Positions 54,987 through 63,276 of a stretch of 64,000 bases of DNA are shown here, in pieces; position 1 is the stretch's first letter, and each line of letters starts with the position of its first letter. The translations under genes and the position numbers were made by a program. Source of the stretch: JABCYV01 sp963696025 (GTDB taxonomy: Bacteria > Acidobacteriota > Terriglobia > Terriglobales > Acidobacteriaceae); assembly GCA_963696025.1 (NCBI GenBank), contig CAVOII010000017.1:66879-130878 (forward strand), in the 5' to 3' direction. The notes below the pieces were generated by a model that did no database searches, was not told where the DNA came from, and was given only the letters and a program-made list of their open reading frames with translations.

Positions 54987-55033
54987 CGTGAGGAGTGGCC
55001 GCTCCAGGCCCTAGCCAAATGCCAAGTCACCGT

Positions 55034-55078
55034 CAATACCATCGTCCAATTGATTCGTGAGAGCGCCTCGGGTGTAAT
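55034..55078 (+). promoter_or_regulatory. Activator-type promoter for the class II aldolase
   Basis: Box CAATACCATCGTCCAATTG (55034-55052) overlaps -35 TTGATT (55050-55055). A 17-bp spacer with CCTCG leads to -10 TGTAAT (55073-55078). The ATG at 55143 gives a leader of about 58 bases. Confidence 0.68.
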
Positions 55079-55142
55079 CAGTGCGTCGCACCCGATTCGA
55101 CCAGGAAGAGCGGCAACAAAAAATGGGCTTGGACAGTCTTGG

Positions 55143-56048
55143 ATGACTATGGATGGGTTACGCAATATCTTGCATCGTTTGCAGCAACAAGGCGCGGCGT
55201 TGGGCCATTTCAATGTTGCCGATCTGGTGCTGCTTAAGGCAGTCGTTGCGGCGGGTGTTGAGGTCAAAGTTCCAGTGCTCATTGGCGCATCAGAAGGAGA
55301 GCGGGATTTTTTCGGCACGTACGAACTTGCAGCGCTTGTGAAAGTCGTGCGGGCGGAAAATGACACCCCAATTTTTCTTAACGCCGATCATACGCATTCA
55401 CTGGCGAAGGCAGTCGAGGCGGCGAAGGCAGGGTTCGATGCGGTCGTAATTGATTTTTCCGCGCTCCCCTTCGATCAGAACGTTTCTCGGACGAAGGAAA
55501 CTGTTGAAGCCATCAAAGCGATCAACCCCTCAATTCTCGCGGAGGGAGAGATAGGCCATATTGGTAGCGGTTCTGAAATCCACGAAAGCGTGAGCAACGA
55601 ATTTCGGAACCTCAGCACACCTGAGGAAGCTCGACAATTCGTCGACGCCACCGCGATTGACGTCCTGGCTCCTGCTGTTGGCAGCATGCACGGCATGCTC
55701 GAAAGCATGGTCCAAGGCAAAACCAAAAAGCACCTGAACATCGAGAGAATTGCCCAGATCAAGAGTGCGGTGGGAGTCTTTCTCACTCTGCACGGCGGGT
55801 CGGGAACAGACGATGAAGACTTTCTACGTGCGATTGCTGCTGGAATCAACATCATCCATATCAATACTGAACTGCGGGTCGCTTGGCGTCGCTCCCTGGA
55901 AGGCAGTTTGGCCAGTCAGCCACACGAAGTTGTGCCGTATAAAATTCTGCCGCCGGTCGTAGATTCCGTGACGCGAGTTGTGAGTTCTCGCCTGAAACTG
56001 TTCAATGGTCAACTGAAACCCGATGAAATGCCTTTATCAACTAGATGA
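55143..56048 (+). CDS. fba: Class II fructose-bisphosphate aldolase
   Basis: A zinc-dependent aldolase interconverting fructose-1,6-bisphosphate and triose phosphates, or a related ketose-bisphosphate. Blocks: GALGHFNVADLVLLKAVVAA-like N-terminus, FLNADHTHSLAKAVEAAKAG (Zn His), DFSALPFDQN, LAEGEIGHIGSGS and TLHGGSGTDDEDFLRAI (Zn His). The residues after HINTELRVAWR are typical. ATG at 55143 (MTMDGLRNILHRLQQQ) is preferred because the upstream extension from 55050 overlaps its promoter. Confidence 0.9.
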   Translation: MTMDGLRNILHRLQQQGAALGHFNVADLVLLKAVVAAGVEVKVPVLIGASEGERDFFGTYELAALVKVVRAENDTPIFLNADHTHSLAKAVEAAKAGFDAVVIDFSALPFDQNVSRTKETVEAIKAINPSILAEGEIGHIGSGSEIHESVSNEFRNLSTPEEARQFVDATAIDVLAPAVGSMHGMLESMVQGKTKKHLNIERIAQIKSAVGVFLTLHGGSGTDDEDFLRAIAAGINIIHINTELRVAWRRSLEGSLASQPHEVVPYKILPPVVDSVTRVVSSRLKLFNGQLKPDEMPLSTR

Positions 56049-56187
56049 GAACTCGCCGGCTCGCGCGGTTCGAGCGCATTGCTGATGCCTTCAGTGCGTT
56101 TTTACTATGGGTCGAGATAAATCCATTCGATTAGATTTCTCACAAAGGTTATGGCGGTAGATCTGCGTTGCCGGTTGCGGGCTCTGG

Positions 56188-56793
56188 CTATGCCTTCCGC
56201 GCGATCGGTGTGTCTTGCTTACTGGCCCGCTTGTTCCACCCGTGGAAAGGCGAGAAGTCACCGGCATTCCATGCCTCGCGGAGTCCGGGTTTGCTTAGAT
56301 CCCAGTCTGGACGGATTTCACTCATCACGACGCGCAAATCGTGCCAAAGATCGACAACCGAGGGACGTCCCCAGAACCAGTAGCCGTTGTAGATGCTATA
56401 GATCACGAGGCCCGGCTTGAGCACGAGCGTATGCGGGATCATCGGATTGTGCTCGGGGTCGGTGTACTCCTGGATGTCGAGATCCTTTTGAATGATTCGA
56501 TCTGGGTCCGAAAGGAAAGTCCACTCGGCCCCGATCGATGCTCGAAATTCCTGCAGAGTATGGTGGTCGTCGGTGGCGATGGTGGCGATCTGAGTATAGG
56601 CGACCGCGATCTTCGGATAAAACGCGGCGAGTTCCAAATGCTGTTGGTGCTCCTTTGGGCAGTAGTGGCCGCGCGAAAGCGTAAGGATCAGCGGATCGTC
56701 ACCCTGTAGCTCGCTGAGTTTGCGCAGCATCCCCGTGTGATCGGGCAGTTCGTAGTTGGGAAAAATGCCGCCAGGCACGATATCAGAACGCAT
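56188..56793 (-). CDS. Peroxiredoxin-like (AhpC/TSA-fold) protein
   Basis: A thioredoxin-fold protein of 201 residues: GGIFPNYELPDHTGMLRKLS, LILTLSRGHYCPKEHQQHLE with the probable peroxidatic Cys, IAVAYTQIATIATDDHHTLQ, and a C-terminal extension (VVDLWHDLRVVMSEIRPDWD). The Cys context is YCPKEHQQ, a 1-Cys arrangement with no resolving Cys seen. It likely reduces peroxides or acts as a redoxin. It is 50 bp downstream of the MOSC fusion gene and probably in its operon. Confidence 0.82.
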   Translation of the reverse strand: MRSDIVPGGIFPNYELPDHTGMLRKLSELQGDDPLILTLSRGHYCPKEHQQHLELAAFYPKIAVAYTQIATIATDDHHTLQEFRASIGAEWTFLSDPDRIIQKDLDIQEYTDPEHNPMIPHTLVLKPGLVIYSIYNGYWFWGRPSVVDLWHDLRVVMSEIRPDWDLSKPGLREAWNAGDFSPFHGWNKRASKQDTPIARKA

Positions 56794-56843
56794 GATTGGA
56801 CTCCTCCCGATTTTCTCGTAGATCTTCAGTCAACGATCTTCTG

Positions 56844-58601
56844 TCAGAGGTCCAGAGTGACGCCCGCATTTGGCTGGGAACAACAAACAAGCACATTCCC
56901 GGGAGCGGGCATCTCCAGCGGCTCAGGATTATAAGTAACCGATCCGCCAATCAGACCAGTCATGCAGGTATGACAGACGCCGCTTCGGCACGACCATCTA
57001 ACTGGGACGTCGCACGCCTCCGCGAGTTCAAGCAAGCTCGCGAATTTCGTATCCCAAGCGGCAGTAATCCCACTGCGCGCGAATGAGACTGGAGGGCCAG
57101 ATCCCGGGCGACCTTGTGGCAGGTGAGGAGTGTGAACAACCTGCGCCATACCGGGGGTTATAGCGTCGAGAGAACCGAAGATTTCCGTGTGCACATTCCC
57201 CGCAAGCACACCCCAGTGTCCCAGCCCATCGCGCATATTTTGCAAGAATGAAGTTGGGCCACACAGATAGAAGTCACTACTGGGCGGCACTCCTATTCTC
57301 TCCAGCAAAGCTGTATCGATGTGCCCCGGGGCGTCGAAGTCTGCCCCGACTCGGTCGGTTGCAGCGGGCCGGCTATAAACGATGTATCCGCGTCCGCGGG
57401 AAAGCTGCTTCAGTAATGAACGCGATTCTTCTGCAAACGGATGTTCGACACGATTGCGCGCTCCATAGATCCACCAGATGTCCCGTTCCGATCTTTCGGC
57501 AGCCAGTGCGTGCAGCATCGACATCACGGGCGTTGCGCCTACACCAGCGCTCAACAGAACCACAGGATTCTGGCCGGGACGCAGAGTAAAGCTTCCGCGC
57601 GGCGCACTAACATCCAATAGATCGCCTTCCCGGACTCGGCCGCACAGAAATGAACTTCCAAGCCCATTCGATTCGTTTTTGACGCTGATCCGGACATGAT
57701 CGGCTGCCGGCAGATCCGACAACGAATAGCTACGAAGAACCGGCGGTTTGCGCGAATCGATGAGCAGCCGCAAAACGACAAATTGACCCGCTTGGCAGAG
57801 AGGAAGAAGCTGCCCATTGATTGGCTCCAGAATGAAGGAAGTCACGCTATCGCTTTCCTTACGGATTTGCGTAACGCGCATCTGTCGAAAGCCGGGCCAT
57901 GCTGGTGCTTGTTCCTCATAGGCGAGTCCCGGATTCCCGACCGTAGTTTTGGAGCTAAAGTCTTGTTGGAGCATCGCCTGGAATGAACTCTGCCAGCCCT
58001 TGCTAAGTGCAGGAATCCGCAGCGCTCGTTCCAATTGTTCGCGCGAATGTCCTGGCAAATACAAAAGGGCGTCAACGTCGGCCACACTGATTCGCTCCGG
58101 ACCGTCGGTAATTTTTACGATGTCATCGCCTGCACCAACTTCTCCCTCCTGCAACACGCGAAAATAAAATCCTGGTCTGTGATGCGCAACAAGCAGCGCT
58201 GGCATTCGGGGTTCATTCATGCGGATTCCCACGCGGTAGCAGGTTACGCGTGGCTGTGTTACTTCAAATTCAGCACCACCAATGCGGTATCGATCGCCGA
58301 TGCACACCTCGTCATCAGCAAGCCCCTCCACGGTGAAGTTTTCGCCGAACTGACCGAAAGTAAAATCGTTGCGGCCCAGAAAACGCTGCCAGTAATGGTA
58401 AGACTCAATCTGGTAGACGAATACGGCGCGGTGCTCGCCGCCGTGACCGGCGAGGTCGGCTTGCGCATCACCATCAATATCGAGTTTGTGCACCATTCGC
58501 CGTCCATCGACCGGAGATTTCCAGACTGACGTTCGGACCGTTTTGCTCTTCCATGTCACGTCGTGCGGAAGGCCGACATTTACTGAGAGCAATTTGGGCA
58601 T
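56844..58601 (-). CDS. MOSC domain fused to FAD/NAD(P) reductase and [2Fe-2S] ferredoxin
   Basis: Four modules in order: MOSC (about 1-165; LAGHGGEHRAVFVYQIESYH, FGQFGENFTVEGLADDEVCI, QPRVTCYRVGIRM), FAD-binding (LRSYSLSDLPAADHVRISVK, about 295), NAD-binding (VVLLSAGVGATPVMSMLHAL) and plant-type ferredoxin (PVRWSCRSGVCHTCMTGLIG with Cys ligands, last Cys in VLVCCSQP). The MOSC Cys (PRVTCYR) could carry sulfur or molybdenum cofactor. Known similar fusions are annotated but poorly characterised. ATG at 58601 (MPKLLSVNVGLP) is chosen because the longer frame would overlap the SDR gene. Confidence 0.9.
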   Translation of the reverse strand: MPKLLSVNVGLPHDVTWKSKTVRTSVWKSPVDGRRMVHKLDIDGDAQADLAGHGGEHRAVFVYQIESYHYWQRFLGRNDFTFGQFGENFTVEGLADDEVCIGDRYRIGGAEFEVTQPRVTCYRVGIRMNEPRMPALLVAHHRPGFYFRVLQEGEVGAGDDIVKITDGPERISVADVDALLYLPGHSREQLERALRIPALSKGWQSSFQAMLQQDFSSKTTVGNPGLAYEEQAPAWPGFRQMRVTQIRKESDSVTSFILEPINGQLLPLCQAGQFVVLRLLIDSRKPPVLRSYSLSDLPAADHVRISVKNESNGLGSSFLCGRVREGDLLDVSAPRGSFTLRPGQNPVVLLSAGVGATPVMSMLHALAAERSERDIWWIYGARNRVEHPFAEESRSLLKQLSRGRGYIVYSRPAATDRVGADFDAPGHIDTALLERIGVPPSSDFYLCGPTSFLQNMRDGLGHWGVLAGNVHTEIFGSLDAITPGMAQVVHTPHLPQGRPGSGPPVSFARSGITAAWDTKFASLLELAEACDVPVRWSCRSGVCHTCMTGLIGGSVTYNPEPLEMPAPGNVLVCCSQPNAGVTLDL

Positions 58602-58647
58602 GCGTACCTCGTCAAGGTCCAGTATCTGGGCAGAGTTCTTTTGTTCT

Positions 58648-59364
58648 TCACCAACGACGAGCCGGAGCGGCACCATCCACGTGGAGTATCTCTCCGCTCA
58701 CATGGCCTGCTTTTGCCAGGTAAAGCACCGCATCGACGATATCCTTGATCGTTGCCGTTGCCTTTTTCGTAGCCAGCTGCAACGTCGAGTCGCTGGGATC
58801 ATTCTTGTGCATCGGTGTATCCACTTCGCCGGGGGCTACGGCGTTAAAGCGAATGCCATCCTGTGCATACTCGATTGCCAGATTCTGGGTTGCCGAATTC
58901 AAGCCGCCCTTCGTAATCATGGAGATCGAGCCATTTACGCCCGCAATGGGCCGATCGGCAAGCGCAGCAGTAATGCTCACAACGCATCCCGATTTTTGTT
59001 TTAGCATCTCTTTCACAGTGCGCTGAGTGATGTAGAAGAATCCAAGCAGATTAGTAGAAACGAGGGCATCGAAGTCCTCGATAGTGAAGTCTGTGAACGG
59101 CTTTTTTAGGAAGATGCCCGCGTTATTTACCAGAACGTCGACGGCTCCGAAGTTGTTGATCGCTGCTTCGACCGCTTCAGCAGCAGTTTGCTGCTCGCCG
59201 ATCTCGCCATCCACGAGAACCAAGGTGCCCGAACCGGTCAACTCTCGACTGGCGTGACGAGACGTCGCGACGACGTTATAACTTTCTCTCAGAAACTCTT
59301 CAACTAAACCGGAGCCAATACCTCCCGATGCTCCGGTGATGATTGCTGTTTTCTTGCCAGACAT
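58648..59364 (-). CDS. Short-chain dehydrogenase/reductase with Ser in place of the catalytic Tyr
   Basis: A Rossmann SDR of 238 residues: cofactor motif IITGASGGIGSGLVEEF (TGxxxGxG), VNNAGIFLKKPFTD (NNAG), VVSITAALADRP (catalytic Ser region), and VDTPMHKND near the end. At the YxxxK site the sequence is SMITKGGLN, so Lys is kept but Tyr is Ser. Such SDRs exist and may have altered chemistry. Arg17-type residues for NADP preference (TSRHASREL) are suggestive. It is the gene before the MOSC fusion, 47 bp away. Confidence 0.88.
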   Translation of the reverse strand: MSGKKTAIITGASGGIGSGLVEEFLRESYNVVATSRHASRELTGSGTLVLVDGEIGEQQTAAEAVEAAINNFGAVDVLVNNAGIFLKKPFTDFTIEDFDALVSTNLLGFFYITQRTVKEMLKQKSGCVVSITAALADRPIAGVNGSISMITKGGLNSATQNLAIEYAQDGIRFNAVAPGEVDTPMHKNDPSDSTLQLATKKATATIKDIVDAVLYLAKAGHVSGEILHVDGAAPARRW

Positions 59365-59429
59365 AACAACCCTTCAGCCTAGAGGTCCGAACCCAGTACA
59401 TCGCTAGGCACCGTCCCTGTCAAAAAGCT

Positions 59430-60320
59430 TCACCCTGCCCGCCGCGCCAAAGCCCCTTCGCGCGAAGAACCCATGAACCCCTGCACCAGTGCGGCGATTT
59501 CGTCTGCGGCGGTGTCCAAGGCGAAGTGGCCGCCATCGACGATGTGGACTTCGGCTTTTGGCACATCGCGGCGATAGGACTCGGGCTCCGATGGGTCAAA
59601 CGAGGACTCATACTTGCCCCAGATCACCAGCAGGCGCGGCTGTTTCTCGCGCATCCATGCTTGCCATTTCGGGTAGGAATCGACGTTGGTACGGTAGTCG
59701 TAGAAGAGGTCACTTTGAATTTCAGCCTGGCCGGGCTGATTTAGAAAATAAAATTCGTCGGTCCAGAGATCGGGGTCATGGCGTTCCACGTTGGGATCGT
59801 TCCCCGCGTGGCGGGCCTTCGTGGTTGCAAGCGACAGGAGATTTGTGCGCAGCGCACTTTCGTTGGCAGGGCGATCGGCCCAGAAGGCGCGTCGCGTTTT
59901 CCAGTTCTCGCCGAGACCGGTGTTGTGCGCTACCGCATCCTGGACGATGAGAGCTTCGACTCGCTCCGGGTGGGCCAAGATCATGCGAAAGCCGACGGGG
60001 CCACCGTAATCCTGCATGTAGAGGGTGAAGCTGGTGAGACCGAGCGCCTCGGTGAAGTGGTTCATAATTTCCGCAATGTGATCGAAGGTGTACGCGAATT
60101 TCTTCGGGTCCGGCCAGTCACTATGACCGAAGCCCGGGTAATCGGGCGCGACCAGATGATAGCGATCGGAAAGACGAGTGAAGAGAGGCTCGAACATTCG
60201 TGAGGAAGACGGCAAACCGTGCAGCAGAAGAATCGTCGGGGCGCCTTTCGGACCAGACTCCCGATAGAAAATTGAGAGCCCATCGATCTGTGCGGTGCGA
60301 TAGAAAGTCGGATACTTCAT
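59430..60320 (-). CDS. Alpha/beta-fold hydrolase (epoxide hydrolase/haloalkane dehalogenase-like)
   Basis: The 296 residues have the oxyanion-hole motif LLLHGLPSSSRMFEPLF, the nucleophile elbow LYMQDYGGPVGFRM (Asp), the cap domain, the acid region near WGKYESSFDPSEPE, and the catalytic His in VDGGHFALDTAADE. An Asp nucleophile indicates epoxide or haloalkane hydrolysis rather than ester cleavage; the substrate is unknown. It lies between P460 and SDR genes on the same strand. Confidence 0.88.
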   Translation of the reverse strand: MKYPTFYRTAQIDGLSIFYRESGPKGAPTILLLHGLPSSSRMFEPLFTRLSDRYHLVAPDYPGFGHSDWPDPKKFAYTFDHIAEIMNHFTEALGLTSFTLYMQDYGGPVGFRMILAHPERVEALIVQDAVAHNTGLGENWKTRRAFWADRPANESALRTNLLSLATTKARHAGNDPNVERHDPDLWTDEFYFLNQPGQAEIQSDLFYDYRTNVDSYPKWQAWMREKQPRLLVIWGKYESSFDPSEPESYRRDVPKAEVHIVDGGHFALDTAADEIAALVQGFMGSSREGALARRAG

Positions 60321-60431
60321 GGTTTGTTCCTCTCATAGTGTCTGGACTTGGAGTTCCTGGATTTGGACGAACAATTGAAATGAAGCGAGCACCGTAAGGG
60401 ATCTCATTTGTTCCTGCTCAAGTTTCCAGCA

Positions 60432-60947
60432 TCAAGGTGCATAGCGAGTAAAGACAAGGTCCGTCGCTTTGGTCTTCTCGTGGCAGGGGAAGCAGCTCTT
60501 CATAAACGCTGCGTCGCCGGCTTTGCCGTCCGCGAAGTGACCGAACCCCCAGCCGCCAGTTGCGGCGTACTTGGTTGAGTCCTTGACCATGAACTGAATG
60601 TTCGTGGGGGCGCCGGGAACGAAAGATTGCGCCTGGCCAAAGATTTTGTTGTTTTCCGCCGACGGGACGTTGCGGTAATGCAACGCAGCAATGATCGTGC
60701 CGTCCGGGAATGGTACCGTCCCTGCCCGGAAGGCCTTGATCGCCACATCGTTGCCCAAGACCGCGCCTAAACCGTTCAGGTTTCCTGCTTCGTGGGCGGA
60801 CGAGATCCACTGCCAATCACGATACCCGTGGGGGATGTCGGCAACGTAGGGAGCGGATCCGCCGTTTGCGCGTCCGGGAACGGGACCAATGAGCGTGACC
60901 ACGCCGGCCGCTGCAACTGCAAGCAAGAAGAATGTGAAGGGTCTCAT
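60432..60947 (-). CDS. Cytochrome P460-family periplasmic heme protein
   Basis: Signal peptide (FFLLAVAAAGVVTLIGPVPG), then the P460 domain (PHGYRDWQWISSAHEAGNL; PFPDGTIIAALHYRNVPSAE; GGWGFGHFADGKAG) ending in the single heme motif CFPCHEKTKATDLVFTRY. P460 proteins oxidise hydroxylamine or detoxify NO; some relatives have other roles. The Lys that cross-links to heme was not assigned. ATG at 60947 is preceded by GGAGGA. A box-containing promoter is about 50-100 bp upstream. Confidence 0.88.
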   Translation of the reverse strand: MRPFTFFLLAVAAAGVVTLIGPVPGRANGGSAPYVADIPHGYRDWQWISSAHEAGNLNGLGAVLGNDVAIKAFRAGTVPFPDGTIIAALHYRNVPSAENNKIFGQAQSFVPGAPTNIQFMVKDSTKYAATGGWGFGHFADGKAGDAAFMKSCFPCHEKTKATDLVFTRYAP

Positions 60948-61001
60948 AGCGGTTCCTCCATTCAATATGCTTCGGTGAAACGAAATCGGCTGCGATGAGG
61001 C

Positions 61002-61045
61002 ATCACACCAGAAGCGCACATGCGAAACAATTGGACGATAGTATT
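61002..61045 (-). promoter_or_regulatory. Activator-type promoter for the cytochrome P460 gene
   Basis: Minus-strand box AATACTATCGTCCAATTG (61045 to 61028) overlaps -35 TTGTTT (61030-61025). A 17-bp spacer with CTTCTG leads to -10 TGTGAT (61007-61002). The leader to ATG 60947 would be about 50 bases. The promoter overlaps the end of the upstream 111-residue gene. Confidence 0.68.
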
Positions 61046-61338
61046 TTCGAAAGCTTCGAATCAGTGGATGATGCGGGCGTTCGACGGTCTCGTGCTCCAG
61101 TCACACGATTTGCCAATCGGGCCGAGGCTGCTACTGTGACTGCGCGCCAATCTCGAGTGGTGGCTCGATGCGGGCTATCCATGAGTTCCAGCTCATCGAG
61201 CCAGTCCTCTGTCGAAAGCCTAGCCTGCTCTGGACCGAACAATTCCGACACCGCAAGGATGAACGCCGATAACTCACGCTCTGCCATTTTGATATGGCCT
61301 TCGCAAGTCGAATTGGAAAAAGTTTTTTCCTTGTCCAT
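61003..61338 (-). CDS. Hypothetical 111-residue protein
   Basis: A charged helical protein: ERELSAFILAVSELFGPEQA, then RLSTEDWLDELELMDS and DWRAVTVAASARLANRV; the tail from about residue 85 is poorly conserved-looking. It has its own box-type promoter about 60-100 bp upstream, which supports it as a real gene of the same regulon. No known family is recognised. Its stop is at 61003, inside the P460 promoter. Confidence 0.65.
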   Translation of the reverse strand: MDKEKTFSNSTCEGHIKMAERELSAFILAVSELFGPEQARLSTEDWLDELELMDSPHRATTRDWRAVTVAASARLANRVTGARDRRTPASSTDSKLSKILSSNCFACALLV

Positions 61339-61397
61339 GGGACGTTTCCGTAATCAGGGTGCGTAATGGATGAAGGCAAAGTCGGTCGATGTCAGTG

Positions 61398-61441
61398 ATC
61401 AGAACAGAAGTCCAGAAGCTAGACAATTGGACGATGGTATC
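61398..61441 (-). promoter_or_regulatory. Activator-type promoter for the 111-residue gene
   Basis: Minus-strand box ATACCATCGTCCAATTG (61440 to 61424) overlaps -35 TTGTCT (61426-61421). A 17-bp spacer with CTTCTG leads to -10 TCTGAT (61403-61398). A further small palindrome GGTATC-GGC-GATACC (61437-61451) overlaps its upstream edge. Confidence 0.66.
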
Positions 61442-61625
61442 GGCGATACCTTGGTATCAACTCTCGCCCCTTCCATGCCCCAACGGCAGTTCACCGGTAT
61501 CGCTGCCAGCGACGCTGTGGGGGACTGTCGCCCCCGAATGGCCCAAGTCTCTCTTTCGGTTTAGAATGCCTTAAACCAAGAACCTCGGGGCAAGGTTCGC
61601 AAAGCATGACTGACTGAAAGACAAC

Positions 61626-63276
61626 ATGCCCAAACCTGACCGCGAACACGAGGAATCGGCCCTCCGCTACAGCGAAGAGAACTATCGTCTCGTGGTTGAA
61701 ACGGCGCCGGATGCCGTGATCAGCATTGACGAGAGGGGGGCAATTCTGTTTGCCAATCCCGCCACTGCGAGAATTTTTGGTCATGATCCGACGGAATTGA
61801 TCGGGAAGCCGTTAACCACACTAATGCCGGAATTCCTGCGGAAACTACACGAGAAAGGGTTCAGCCGTTATTTGGCTACCGGCCAGCGGCACATCAACTG
61901 GCAAGGCACTGAACTGACCGCACTGCGCAAGAGTGGCCAAGAATTCCCTGTGGAAATCTCGTTTGGAGAATTATCTAGAGATGGGCATAAGGTATTTACC
62001 GGCTTCATCCGCGATATCAGCGAAAGAAAGCAGGCAGAGGAGTTGCGAGCAGCGCACGCGCGCCAGATCGCTGTCCGCGCTGACGTGAGCATGGCTTTCG
62101 GTAAGAAAGGAAGTTTGAAGACGATCTTGGGTGAGTGCAGCGAAGCCATCGTGCGCCATCTTGATGCAGCATTTGCGAGGATTTGGACTCTGAGTGGCGA
62201 TGGGAAGATGTTGGAGCTGCAGGCCAGCGCGGGCATGTACACACATCTCGACGGACCTCACAGCCGCATTCCGATGGGACAATTCAAAATTGGGGTGATT
62301 GCGCAGGAACGAAGAGCGCACCTGACGAATGATGTTCTGAATGATCCTCGAATCAGTAACAGAGCATGGGCAGAGAAAGAAGGGATGGCCAGCTTCGCCG
62401 GCTATCCATTGAGCGTCGGAGATCGCACCGTGGGCGTGCTGGCCATGTTCTCTCGGAAACCGGTCACTCCAGAAACAACCGAGACACTGGCGTCTGGTGC
62501 GGACTTGATCGCTCAGGGAATTGAAAGAAAGCGTGCACAAGAAGCGTTGCAGATGACGCAAGCGGAGCTCGCGCGGGTTTCTAGGCTGACCACCATGGGC
62601 GAACTGGCAGCATCCATCGCCCACGAAGTCAATCAGCCGCTTACCGCTGTCACCAATAACAGCAATGCCTGCCTGAGACTGCTCGCTGCTGACAAGCTGA
62701 CACCTGAAATTCTAGGCCGGGCTCTTGAGGAAATCGTGGCCGATGGCACTCGAGCGAGCGCCGTTGTTGCTCGAATTCGCGGATTCATAAAGAAGGAACC
62801 TGTCGAAAAGAACAGGCTTGACATGAACGACGTGATTCAAGAGGTGTTGGCTCTAGCTGACCGTGAGCTTTATGAAAATCGAGTTCGGCTCGAACGCCAG
62901 CTGACGAAGGCTCTCCCGCTAGTGTTGGCGGATCGGGTTCAGATGCAACAGGTTCTACTGAACTTGATCATGAATGGCATCGAAGCCATGATCGCAGTTA
63001 CAGATCAACCTCGCGTCACTTTGGGTGGAGTCCCGGGTTGACCAATCTGGAGACATACTGGTTGCGGTACGCGACTCGGGCCCTGGCCTTGGATCAGCAG
63101 CAGATCGTGTCTTCACGCCCTTCTTCACAACCAAAGCGAACGGCATGGGCATGGGTTTGTCGATCAGCCGTTCACTCATTGAAAACCATGGAGGACGGCT
63201 CTGGGCCATGCCGAATTCTCCGATTGGTGCTGTGTTTTCCTTTACGCTACCAGTCAGTCCCGGGAGTGCAGCGTGA
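61626..63276 (+). CDS. PAS-GAF sensor histidine kinase, split by a one-base frameshift
   Basis: Domains: PAS (about 12-130; YRLVVETAPDAVISIDERGA), GAF (about 150-305), dimerisation with the phospho-His (LAASIAHEVNQPLTAVTNNS), N box (VLLNLIMNGIEAM). The frame then ends early at 63041. Dropping one G from the run at 63023-63025 restores RVTLVESRVDQSGDILVAVR, then the G1 box DSGPGL and TTKANGMGMGLSISRSLIEN, closing at TGA 63274-63276. The regulator gene overlaps this corrected stop by four bases, which argues that the kinase is a real gene and the shift is an error or recent mutation. GAF/PAS input suggests a redox, oxygen or ligand signal. Confidence 0.85.

Noticed and set aside
60361..60385. 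TTTGGACGAACAATTG before the hydrolase gene as another regulon box
   Set aside because: It shares only TTGGACGA with the consensus, is in the wrong arrangement and has no matching -35/-10 spacing.
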